64,000 bases of DNA from an uncultured Muribaculaceae bacterium (GTDB lineage Bacteria > Bacteroidota > Bacteroidia > Bacteroidales > Muribaculaceae), in contig CAJURN010000008.1 in assembly GCA_910589055.1 (NCBI GenBank), positions 1-64,000 of the forward strand, given 5' to 3'. Position 1 is the stretch's first letter. Each line of letters begins with the position of its first letter. The translations under genes were made by a program, and so were the position numbers. This document shows, piece by piece, positions 52,365 to 59,552 of this stretch. The notes under the pieces are model-generated. The model was not told the DNA's origin, ran no database searches, and saw only the letters and a program-made list of their open reading frames with translations.

Positions 52365-53957
52365 TTATTCGAGGTCGAGGGTGGTGGAGATTACATGCCA
52401 GTTGAGCACATAGACGCGTGCTGCAAGGAATGTCTCTTCTTCTACGGGCTTTTCGGGTTCGTTGCCGGGGATACCGAGACCGATAACGTTGCTGAACTTG
52501 TAATCGTAGATGTGGTTGCGGACTACACCGAATTTGCCACCGAGGTGTTCGATGTTTACAAAGTAGGATGTCACGCCGTCTTTCCACCAGAGGATGTTGT
52601 TGAATCGCTTGAAGTCGTTGCCTTTAACGCGTGCGAAGTAGTGGTTGGGGTTCGACGGGTCTATAACGAATTCAACGTCGGCGATAGTTGCTTGGGCGTC
52701 TTCGGCGCGTTCGGCGTTGTAGGCTGTCACGATTACCTGCTTGAGGTAGTCGCTGTGGTAGTAGTCACCACCCCAACGGCAGAAATCAAGGCCTTCGGTC
52801 TCGCCTTCGCGGTGTACAACGCCGCGCACAACCATTGCAGTAGTGTTGTCGGTGAACTCAGACAGCGAAGTTGCTGTGCCCAGAGTGTTTTCGTAGGTGT
52901 AGAACACGTTCTGAGTGGGTGCATTGCTGTCGAAGTTGGAGTATTTGAACTGGTCGGCGGAATAGATGTTGTAGCTGTTGTCCTGGAAGGAGAGGCCAGG
53001 CACGTTGGCCCAGTAGCAGCGGTGGAGCTGGGGAATGTTCCATGCGCTGAAAGGCTGATTCTCTTCAGCGGTCCATTTCATGTCGATGTTCTTGATACCG
53101 TATGCACGGTTGGCTGTCAGGTAGGGCTGCCATCCGGTGAGGGTAACGTACAGGGGCACACCGGGGTCTTCGTTGCGGAGAAGGAAGATTTTGCCGGTGT
53201 ATGCTCCGGTTTCGGGGTCTTTCTCCATTACCTGATAATCGCCGAGGCCGGTAGCGCGGATTTTCACTGCGAGACGTTCGATGAAGATGTTGGCGGGATC
53301 AGCTTCAGCAGCGGCTGCTGTTTCTTTGATTTTGTCTTCAACGTTGGTGAAGTAGGTGAGAGTGCCGCTTTCGTCAACGTAGGTGGAGCTTGTCATCATG
53401 AAAGTGTTCCAGGTAGCAGGAGTATTCACAGTTTCGCGCAGGAGGTCTTCGAGACGCTTGTTGGCGAACTGGGTGAAGTCGGTTGCGTTGGCAACGCACA
53501 CAACCTTGGCGGGTTTGTCGCCCTTGTAGGGCTCGGTGGGCGTACCGAGCACGAGAACTGCATCGAGACCGACTGCCTCACCATTGGTGTTGGCAGAACT
53601 TACCTGATAGGGTTTTACCATATTGGTTTCGGAAACTTCGCCGTTGACGCCGCTTTCGCTCATTACGAAAGGCAGTCCGGTTTCGGTGAAGAAGTAGAAG
53701 CGGACATTCGCTGCAGTGATGGCATTTTCATTGCCTACGCCTTCCTCAAATTCAGGATTGCCGACTTCTGTGGCACGGCTGGCGGGTTTGCCGAAACTTG
53801 TACCGCCGGGATTGCCTACACTCTGCAGGCGCACGGCCATGTACTGTTCGCCTTTGGCTACGGTCTGTCCGCCGCCATTGGCAGGCTCATCATTGGAGCA
53901 CGATACCATGGCGCCAAGAGTCAGCAGCATGGTTGCATTGATTAAGAAATGCTTCAT
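52365..53957 (-). CDS. Mfa1-like major fimbrillin
   Basis: This 530-residue protein has a lipoprotein signal (lipobox MVSC, Cys20) and the Mfa1/FimA-type two-domain beta sandwich: YMAVRLQSVGNPGG (donor/strand region, N-terminal), AANVRFYFFTETGLPF, and near the end GVTSYFVNIEHLGGKFGVVRNHIYDYKFSNVIGLGIPG. In such fimbriae the precursor is lipidated and cut after an Arg before polymerization; Arg residues near 63-66 (ASRATEVG) are candidates. It would form the fimbrial shaft. It lies 42 bp after the DUF3868 gene. Residue ranges are approximate. Confidence 0.85.
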   Translation of the reverse strand: MKHFLINATMLLTLGAMVSCSNDEPANGGGQTVAKGEQYMAVRLQSVGNPGGTSFGKPASRATEVGNPEFEEGVGNENAITAANVRFYFFTETGLPFVMSESGVNGEVSETNMVKPYQVSSANTNGEAVGLDAVLVLGTPTEPYKGDKPAKVVCVANATDFTQFANKRLEDLLRETVNTPATWNTFMMTSSTYVDESGTLTYFTNVEDKIKETAAAAEADPANIFIERLAVKIRATGLGDYQVMEKDPETGAYTGKIFLLRNEDPGVPLYVTLTGWQPYLTANRAYGIKNIDMKWTAEENQPFSAWNIPQLHRCYWANVPGLSFQDNSYNIYSADQFKYSNFDSNAPTQNVFYTYENTLGTATSLSEFTDNTTAMVVRGVVHREGETEGLDFCRWGGDYYHSDYLKQVIVTAYNAERAEDAQATIADVEFVIDPSNPNHYFARVKGNDFKRFNNILWWKDGVTSYFVNIEHLGGKFGVVRNHIYDYKFSNVIGLGIPGNEPEKPVEEETFLAARVYVLNWHVISTTLDLE

Positions 53958-53999
53958 TGTTGAATTGGTTTTAAAAATGTTTATAGTATTTGTTCGTCT

Positions 54000-55397
54000 T
54001 TATTCAATCAGTTTCATCAGGCGGAACTGTTCCATGGCATCCTTGGCCTGGGGAAGTCCGGCCTTGGCGGCTTCCTCGGTAAGCGAGATGGCGCGCTCGA
54101 TGTCGCCTGCGCGGTAGAACATTATGCCACGGGCGTAGACGGCGAGGGGAGAGTCGCCCGATTTGTCGAGATATGGAGCCGCCTGAGCGCTGTTTCCGCT
54201 TTGCAGGAGCAACATTGCCATGTTGAGATTGGCTTCGGCATTGTCGGGCGCTACGGCCACGGCAAGGCGTATGGCATTGTTGAAGTCCTCGCTGCCGGGA
54301 GCGTAAGTGTTTGCCACGGCGAATATTTCCGATGCGGAGAGTTTCTCGGGTGCCGACTTCATGAGTGCCTTGATTTCATCAATCGACGTGTAGCTGCGCA
54401 CCACGTACTGCACCGCGTAGTCCGACCGGCGAAGTCCGGGGTACACATTCTTCAGCAGGAACGCATATTCCTGTGGATAAGCCTTCTTGAGCTTGGCCTC
54501 GCGCGGGTCGGGCGCGAGCGAAGTGTCGTCGATGATGGCAAGAATTCCGGTGGAATCCTCCATCTGTGCTCCGGACACGTAGGCGCGGAGCCCGGCCCAG
54601 TTCTCCGGCACGGAGGAGATGCTGAACACATCGCGGCCGAACGAATAGAGTGTGCGCACGTAGTCGGCCAGCGATACGGCACGTCCTTCGGCCAGGCGCA
54701 CGTTGTTGGCGTAGCTGCCTTCGGGTGATGCGAAACCTTCGATTCTCACGCCTGTGATGCGGGTGTCGGGGTCGTTGACAACTTTGTCGATTGTAGCGCG
54801 TATTTTGGCAAGCTCCTCGGGGTTGCGGCGGTAGTCGGGATAGATTTCCGTGCGGTTGACGGGAAAGTCGATGTAGGCCGAGCCTTTGGCCTCGCGCTGT
54901 TTCTCGCGGTTTCCCTCAGGCGTGGCGAAGCCGAACATGGGGGCAAACTCATGGCGCGGAGCGCAATCGAGGGTCGCGAGGTCACGTCGGTATATGGTTG
55001 TACCGCTTTTGAGTCCGCAGTTACATTCGTCCTCAATCACATCAAGATGCGATGTCTCCATCCACTGCTGCCAGGGCACACGCACGCTGTAAGCATAGTC
55101 CTTTCCGCTGTGGCACAGTATCGTACCGTCGGCGGTTGTGTTGTTGCGCTGATGCCGGATGTAGCGGTTGTGTCCGGCCATAATAACGGCGGGAAGGCGG
55201 AGCGTATCGGTTCCGTCGGTGACAATGGGTGTGTAGGTCACGTCGCGGTCGCTCTTGAGCTTATCGCCTGTGGCCTTGAAATTCATGGCAACGTTCAGTC
55301 CCGAGCCGTCTTTTTCAAGCGCGACATCTTTCACCTCTACATCTGCAAAGGCTACGCCTGCCGAAAGCACGGCAATGCAAAAAATGTATTTTCTCAT
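54000..55397 (-). CDS. DUF3868/OmpA-like protein with TPR tail
   Basis: This 465-residue exported protein has a signal peptide, a DUF3868-type N-terminal domain (about 20-130), an OmpA-like peptidoglycan-associated motif (IEGFASPEGSYANNVRLAEGRAVS, from 219) and a TPR-like C-terminal region (about 365-455, NAEANLNMAMLLLQSGNSAQA). DUF3868 genes are found beside DUF3575 and fimbrillin genes in Bacteroidales and take part in fimbrial assembly or anchoring to the cell wall. Cysteines at 125-127 and 145 could form a disulfide. It lies 43 bp after DUF3575. Confidence 0.85.
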   Translation of the reverse strand: MRKYIFCIAVLSAGVAFADVEVKDVALEKDGSGLNVAMNFKATGDKLKSDRDVTYTPIVTDGTDTLRLPAVIMAGHNRYIRHQRNNTTADGTILCHSGKDYAYSVRVPWQQWMETSHLDVIEDECNCGLKSGTTIYRRDLATLDCAPRHEFAPMFGFATPEGNREKQREAKGSAYIDFPVNRTEIYPDYRRNPEELAKIRATIDKVVNDPDTRITGVRIEGFASPEGSYANNVRLAEGRAVSLADYVRTLYSFGRDVFSISSVPENWAGLRAYVSGAQMEDSTGILAIIDDTSLAPDPREAKLKKAYPQEYAFLLKNVYPGLRRSDYAVQYVVRSYTSIDEIKALMKSAPEKLSASEIFAVANTYAPGSEDFNNAIRLAVAVAPDNAEANLNMAMLLLQSGNSAQAAPYLDKSGDSPLAVYARGIMFYRAGDIERAISLTEEAAKAGLPQAKDAMEQFRLMKLIE

Positions 55398-55440
55398 GTC
55401 AGGGGATTTGGGGATGAGGAGATTGGAGAAAGTGGGTGTG

Positions 55441-56046
55441 TCAGAATACGTATATAATGTTTACGGCTGCTTTGGTAGGGCCCACGTAGTTGTGTACCTT
55501 GTCGGATTCGGTCTTGCGTCCGCATCCCGTACATTCAAATACGTCATAGCGGGTATAGGCCCAGCCTACTGCTATCTCAGCCTCTATGCTCCAGTGCTTT
55601 GAAAGGAGCCAGCTATAACCATAGCCTATGCCGGCTCCGGCAAACCAACCTTGATATCTGTGGTCGGCAAGCGGACGGAGGTCGTTGTTGAGAAACTTTG
55701 CCCCGTGCCCCCAGTGGCCGAAGTTGAAAACTCCGCCAAGAAGGTGTGCGGCAAGGAAATGCCCTCCGGTAGCTTCGCAAAACCAGTAGCGCGCCTCGGG
55801 CTGCACAAGAACGTGTTTCCACTTCTTGCCATGCGAGAGGGTCCATGGGTTGTAGCTCGCCGAAAGGTCAAAGCTCCAGTGTGGCGCCGTTTTTATTTCC
55901 ACTCCGAGACTCGGGGAAAGTGTGGCGTCATAAAGCAAATTAGTTTTTATTCCAATCTCTTGCGTTGATGCGGGTGATAATGAAGCCGTGCCAAACAGAA
56001 GTATAGGAAGAAAAACCCGTTTTAAACAGGTTGCAGGCCTATCCAT
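55441..56046 (-). CDS. DUF3575 outer-membrane-type protein
   Basis: This 201-residue protein has a signal peptide and a beta-rich domain (IGIKTNLLYDATLSPSLGVEIKTAPHWSFDLSASYNPW, then VGWAYTRYDVFECTGCG) resembling a small outer-membrane barrel. DUF3575 is the usual first gene of Mfa-type fimbrial operons. The GWFAGAGIGYGYSW segment is a typical barrel strand. It lies 234 bp from the left inverted repeat of the invertible segment, in a position to be controlled by it. Function in fimbriation is by association. Confidence 0.82.
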   Translation of the reverse strand: MDRPATCLKRVFLPILLFGTASLSPASTQEIGIKTNLLYDATLSPSLGVEIKTAPHWSFDLSASYNPWTLSHGKKWKHVLVQPEARYWFCEATGGHFLAAHLLGGVFNFGHWGHGAKFLNNDLRPLADHRYQGWFAGAGIGYGYSWLLSKHWSIEAEIAVGWAYTRYDVFECTGCGRKTESDKVHNYVGPTKAAVNIIYVF

Positions 56047-56106
56047 AGTGTAGCCAATAGTTTTAGGGTATCACTCTCATAGATCAGTGAGAGGCTCAAA
56101 ATTGCG

Positions 56107-56114
56107 CAAAGATA
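56107..56114 (-). promoter_or_regulatory. Possible fixed -7 element of the fimbrial operon
   Basis: TATCTTTG on the minus strand fits TAnnTTTG and lies 60 bp before the DUF3575 ATG, outside the invertible segment. CATT is found 19 bp upstream in place of TTTG. It could give low basal transcription or be chance. Confidence 0.35.
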
Positions 56115-56279
56115 CTAAATTATTTGAAATTAGAATGTTATTAATGGTTTAAAATTGTGAAGAGGTTAGAAAAATACGCTGTTCAAGCGGTTTTTTCAAT
56201 TCGATTTCTCTTCCGGTTTATAAAAAATATTTTTTTCACGCGGTTATTCCCTGTGCGATAGAGGAGAGCTTAAAAGGGT

Positions 56280-56297
56280 CTCTCTAAGCAAGAGAGT
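56280..56297 (+). repeat. Left inverted repeat (crossover site)
   Basis: 18-bp copy with internal dyad symmetry; identity with the right copy ends abruptly on both sides (T at 56279, C at 56298). Confidence 0.85.
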
Positions 56298-56434
56298 CAC
56301 AATCGAGGGAAGAAGCACGTCTGAGTAAGATAATTGTGTGCTATAAACGGATGAAAAGCATGGAATATTGAATGATTCTTGATAAAATGAAGAAAATTTT
56401 TTGTCTATCTGGCTGATATATGCAATTTTTTATA

Positions 56435-56442
56435 TACTTTTG
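56435..56442 (+). promoter_or_regulatory. Switch promoter -7 element, OFF orientation
   Basis: TACTTTTG fits TAnnTTTG; GCTG (56412-56415) is 19 bp upstream, a weak -33. Transcription would begin about 56446, just before the right repeat, and run as antisense RNA into the 3' end of the recombinase gene. After inversion the element would lie near 56310-56317 on the minus strand with a leader of about 260 nt to DUF3575. Confidence 0.6.
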
Positions 56443-56454
56443 CGTTTGGATAAT

Positions 56455-56472
56455 ACTCTCTTGCTTAGAGAG
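56455..56472 (-). repeat. Right inverted repeat (crossover site)
   Basis: Exact reverse complement of 56280-56297. It covers the last codons and TAA stop (56465-56467) of the recombinase gene. Confidence 0.85.
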
Positions 56473-57679
56473 TTACATCTGTCTGTCGGACGGCTTCAAG
56501 AATCGCTGAATTTGCCATGTCCACGGCCGAAGTATCGAGTGAGGCAAGGTAAATTTTTGTGGTAAGTTCCGATTCATGCCCCATCCCTTCGCTTATCACG
56601 CTCAGGGGTATGCCCTTTGTCCTTGCAGCTGAGGCCCAGCTGTGGCGCGCCACGTAAAGGGTGAGAGGAATACCGATGTCGAGCTGCTTTCCAAGGCGCT
56701 TGAGATTGCGGTTGATGCAATAGGCCTTCTTGCGGTAATATTTGAAATCGTTGATGTCGCCGTGGCGCAGTATGGGCAGCAATGTCTCGCTGTTAGGGCG
56801 GGGATATTTGTCAAGTATAGCTTTCATTTCCATGGTCCATTTTATCGACAGGAGTTGGCCTGTCTTCCTGCGGCGGTAGGTGAGCACGCCGTTGCACAGG
56901 TCGGTTTTTCTCAGAAAAGCCATGTCCACAAAGCTCATCCCGCGGAGGAAAAAACTCAGCACAAACATGTCGCGGGCATAATCGAGCGCAGGCTGGCTGC
57001 TGAGGTCAATCTGCGTTATCCGACGGATTTCATGGATTGGAAGCGCGCGTTTCACGGTTTTGGCAATGCCCGTGTAGACGTGGCGGAATATATTGCCGTC
57101 GCTGATGATTCCGTCGTCCACCGCCCGATGATACACGGCTCTGAGGATGCGCATGTAGAACGATACCGTGTTGAGTACCACGGGGCGACGTTCAAGAAAT
57201 ATCTGATAATCCTCTATCATTCCGCAGCTCATGTAGTCCAGAGGGATGTCGTCTTCTCCCGGCAGCAGGTAGATGCTTCCCGGGCCGGAAAGGAAGCGGC
57301 TGAAACTCCGCGCGGCCGAGGTGTAGGTTTCGAAAGTCCGCAGCTTTCCTTTTTCCTTGAGTCTGGCTGCCAGACGGTTCAGAAATTTCAGCAGAGTATA
57401 ATTCTTGCGGAAAATCGTGAATTCCTCCACTATATCGGCTGCGTTGAACATCTGTTGGCTATGCTCGAGTCGGCTTGTAATGCGCCGGATAAGCGCTGTG
57501 TCAAGTTGTATGCGTTCCCTGAGCGGCAGAGGAAAGCGCTTTGAAATCCAATCCTTGGCAGAAATCGTGTAGCCGGTGGAAACTTGTCGGGTAGAGCGTG
57601 CGTGGTTGATGTGATAAATAATGAAGCCCTCGCCGGGATTGCTCCCCGAGGGCTTGAACGTGATTTTTACTGATGCCAT
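56465..57679 (-). CDS. Tyrosine site-specific recombinase, candidate fimbrial-switch invertase
   Basis: From the ATG at 57679 the protein has 404 residues; an in-frame start 33 bp earlier is less likely because it runs into the upstream hairpin region. It has an N-terminal arm-binding domain (KITFKPSGSNPGEGFIIYHINHARSTRQVSTGYTIS split over strands), a SAM-like core-binding domain (about 95-200) and a catalytic domain: Arg in FFLRGMSFVDMAFL, Lys in RRRKTGQ, HxxR-type VARHSWAS, the GMGH motif and Tyr in KIYLASLD. The YVARHSWAS...ISEGMGHES signature is that of Bacteroidota recombinases that flip promoters. It adjoins the inverted-repeat segment and is probably its invertase. Confidence 0.88.
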   Translation of the reverse strand: MASVKITFKPSGSNPGEGFIIYHINHARSTRQVSTGYTISAKDWISKRFPLPLRERIQLDTALIRRITSRLEHSQQMFNAADIVEEFTIFRKNYTLLKFLNRLAARLKEKGKLRTFETYTSAARSFSRFLSGPGSIYLLPGEDDIPLDYMSCGMIEDYQIFLERRPVVLNTVSFYMRILRAVYHRAVDDGIISDGNIFRHVYTGIAKTVKRALPIHEIRRITQIDLSSQPALDYARDMFVLSFFLRGMSFVDMAFLRKTDLCNGVLTYRRRKTGQLLSIKWTMEMKAILDKYPRPNSETLLPILRHGDINDFKYYRKKAYCINRNLKRLGKQLDIGIPLTLYVARHSWASAARTKGIPLSVISEGMGHESELTTKIYLASLDTSAVDMANSAILEAVRQTDVTL

Positions 57680-57684
57680 AATTA

Positions 57685-57727
57685 AGAGTATGTTTACTGA
57701 AACATAAGCCAAAAGTAAACATACTCT
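57685..57727. repeat. 14-bp inverted repeat upstream of the recombinase gene
   Basis: AGAGTATGTTTACT (57685-57698) and AGTAAACATACTCT (57714-57727) flank 15 bp. The pair lies six bases before the recombinase ATG and 85 bp after the susD stop at 57812. It could be an operator of the recombinase, a leader hairpin limiting its translation, or the terminator of the susCD transcript. Confidence 0.6.
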
Positions 57728-57811
57728 GAGAAAATGTTTAAATTGATATGATTAAATTTAGACAAACTCAGCATCATAGGCAATATTCCTCCCCGTAGGG
57801 GCGTTGTGGCG

Positions 57812-59548
57812 CTACCAGCCGGGATTCTGTGTCAGGTTGGGGTTTCGCTCCATTTCCACAAGAGGTATGGGCCACAGCTCGTGGCGCGGTTGATAGCTGC
57901 GTGTGTACATCAGGTCGCCGAAGATGTCGGTGGCATCTTTTACCGATTCCTCAAGCAATCCCCAGCGGCGCAGATCCCAGTAGCGCTGCCCCTCTCCGGC
58001 AAGCTCGAAAGCACGTTCGCGGCGTATGCGTGAGGCCATATCCTCTTTCCCTCCCACTGCGAGCCATTCCGCGCCGGAGTTGAGCTCCGGCATGCCTGCG
58101 CGGGCACGGATCTTATTCACCTCCACGATGGCCTTATCGGTGGCGCCGCTCTCGTTGTAGGCCTCGGCAAGCATAAGTATCACATCGCCAAGGCGGATAA
58201 GGGGAAATTCGTAGGGAGTGCGGTTGTACTCGCCCCAATAGCCGTCGAGGTTGCCGGTGGGAATCCATTTGCGCCAGAAATAGGAGTTCCAGCCTTCAGA
58301 GTTGCGGATGAAAGCCATAGCCTCCATGGGAGCGCCGCCCTGTGTAGGGTCGGCAAGTACAAATTGCTTGTCCATAGGTGTTGAGCCTGCATCGGTGCCG
58401 AGGTAATGGGAGTAGGGGGTTATCACGTTGAGACACAGACGCGGGTCGCGCCTGCGGTAGGCGTCCATAACCTTGGTTGTGTCGCACTCGAGAGTTGATG
58501 TAACCACGGTGCTGCCCTGGTCGATAGCCACACACATGTAGCTGCGGCGCAGTTGGGAATCCCAGTTGCTGAAGCCCGGGAAAACCTTATCCCACTCAAA
58601 TGGCGAGCCGTCAAGGTTTTCGTACATGTCGACGAGTGTTGTCGAAGGCACGATGCTGTTGCTCGCGATAAGGCGCATTGTGGATTTGTTGCCGAAATAG
58701 GAAACGATGTCGAGCGCATATCCTGCCGTGTTTCCGTCGATTGACTGGATTGAGAAAATCATTTCCGGACTGTGGTTGCCGTTGTAGAGACGGAAAAGCT
58801 CGTTGTAGTCGGGATGGAGCGAGTAGCCGTAGGAGGCGGATTTGTCATACACGATTTCCTCGAAGTCGGCTGCGGCTTTATCCCATTGGCGATTGAAAAG
58901 ATACACCTTTCCGCGCAGAGCGTAAGCCGCGCCGCGTGTCGCCCGTCCGAGGTCGGCTGAGTCCCAGCTTACGGGCAGCTTCGCTATGGCTTCGGTGAGG
59001 TCGTCGAGGATATGTTCTCTGATTTCGTCGGCGGAACTGCGCGGGGCGTTCAGATTGGCGAACTGCTCGTTGATGTCGCATGTCTCGTCGTAGTATGGCA
59101 CCCCTCCCCAGCAATTGAGCATACGGAAATAGGCCATGGCGCGCATAAACTTAGCCTCGCCTGTGACGCGGTCGATAGTCTCGCGGCTCACCGGCATGTC
59201 GGCCACGTTGCGTATCACTGTGTTGGCGCGATGTACGAGTTCGTAGAGATATTGCCAATGATTCTGCACCCCGCCGCTGTTGGAGGCAAAGGCTGTGCCA
59301 CGGGATATGTCGGCCCAAGGAGACGTGCCGTCGGCAAGATCGCTGCACATGTCAAAGGTAAACTCCATGCCGAAGCACCAGTTGGCTTTCATGGCCGCAT
59401 ACATGCCCACTGCGGCCTGGCGGGCATGGTCTTCGGTCTGCCAGAAAGTCTGTCCCGACATCTGTTCTCCGGGCACATAGTCAAGGCTCTCGCAGGCGCT
59501 CAGAAGCGCCATTCCTGCGGCAAAAGCCGATATATATCGAATATCCAT
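57812..59548 (-). CDS. SusD/RagB family lipoprotein
   Basis: This 578-residue protein has a lipoprotein signal (lipobox LSAC, Cys19) and the SusD fold: EAKFMRAMAYFRMLNCWGGVPYYDE near 130 and the C-terminal RRERAFELAGEGQRYWDLRRWGLLEES, ending in ELWPIPLVEMERNPNLTQNPGW. Surface glycan binding with the SusC encoded 4 bp upstream is expected. No glycosidase is encoded nearby in the window, so the glycan is unknown. The 3' end is followed by the 14-bp inverted repeat near the recombinase. Confidence 0.95.
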   Translation of the reverse strand: MDIRYISAFAAGMALLSACESLDYVPGEQMSGQTFWQTEDHARQAAVGMYAAMKANWCFGMEFTFDMCSDLADGTSPWADISRGTAFASNSGGVQNHWQYLYELVHRANTVIRNVADMPVSRETIDRVTGEAKFMRAMAYFRMLNCWGGVPYYDETCDINEQFANLNAPRSSADEIREHILDDLTEAIAKLPVSWDSADLGRATRGAAYALRGKVYLFNRQWDKAAADFEEIVYDKSASYGYSLHPDYNELFRLYNGNHSPEMIFSIQSIDGNTAGYALDIVSYFGNKSTMRLIASNSIVPSTTLVDMYENLDGSPFEWDKVFPGFSNWDSQLRRSYMCVAIDQGSTVVTSTLECDTTKVMDAYRRRDPRLCLNVITPYSHYLGTDAGSTPMDKQFVLADPTQGGAPMEAMAFIRNSEGWNSYFWRKWIPTGNLDGYWGEYNRTPYEFPLIRLGDVILMLAEAYNESGATDKAIVEVNKIRARAGMPELNSGAEWLAVGGKEDMASRIRRERAFELAGEGQRYWDLRRWGLLEESVKDATDIFGDLMYTRSYQPRHELWPIPLVEMERNPNLTQNPGW

Positions 59549-59552
59549 ATGA

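Larger units (their letters stand above)
56047..56464. other. 418-bp regulatory region upstream of the fimbrial operon
   Basis: No gene is supported here. It contains, from left to right, a -7-like element (56107-56114, minus), an AT-rich stretch, the left inverted repeat (56280-56297), a 157-bp segment with an outward promoter (56435-56442) and the right inverted repeat (56455-56472), which overlaps the stop of the recombinase gene. Confidence 0.75.
56280..56472. mobile_element. Candidate invertible promoter segment (fimbrial phase switch)
   Basis: CTCTCTAAGCAAGAGAGT (56280-56297) is repeated in exact inverse at 56455-56472, flanking 157 bp. Each copy is itself a dyad (CTCTCT, 5-bp core AAGCA, AGAGAG), as expected for a tyrosine-recombinase crossover site. 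The adjacent recombinase gene reads into the right copy: its TAA stop lies inside the repeat, so inversion leaves the coding end unchanged. The segment holds one recognisable promoter element, on the plus strand pointing away from the fimbrial genes. Flipping would aim it at DUF3575, 234 bp away. This matches the known arrangement of phase-variable surface loci in Bacteroides. Confidence 0.8.

Noticed and set aside
52290..53945. 551-codon open frame on the plus strand
   Set aside because: It lies exactly opposite the Mfa1-like gene, lacks a recognisable family and is low in complexity (many Val, Gly, Phe); an antisense shadow of codon bias.
57685..57727. Second invertible segment
   Set aside because: The arms enclose only 15 bp with no promoter; a hairpin or operator is more likely.
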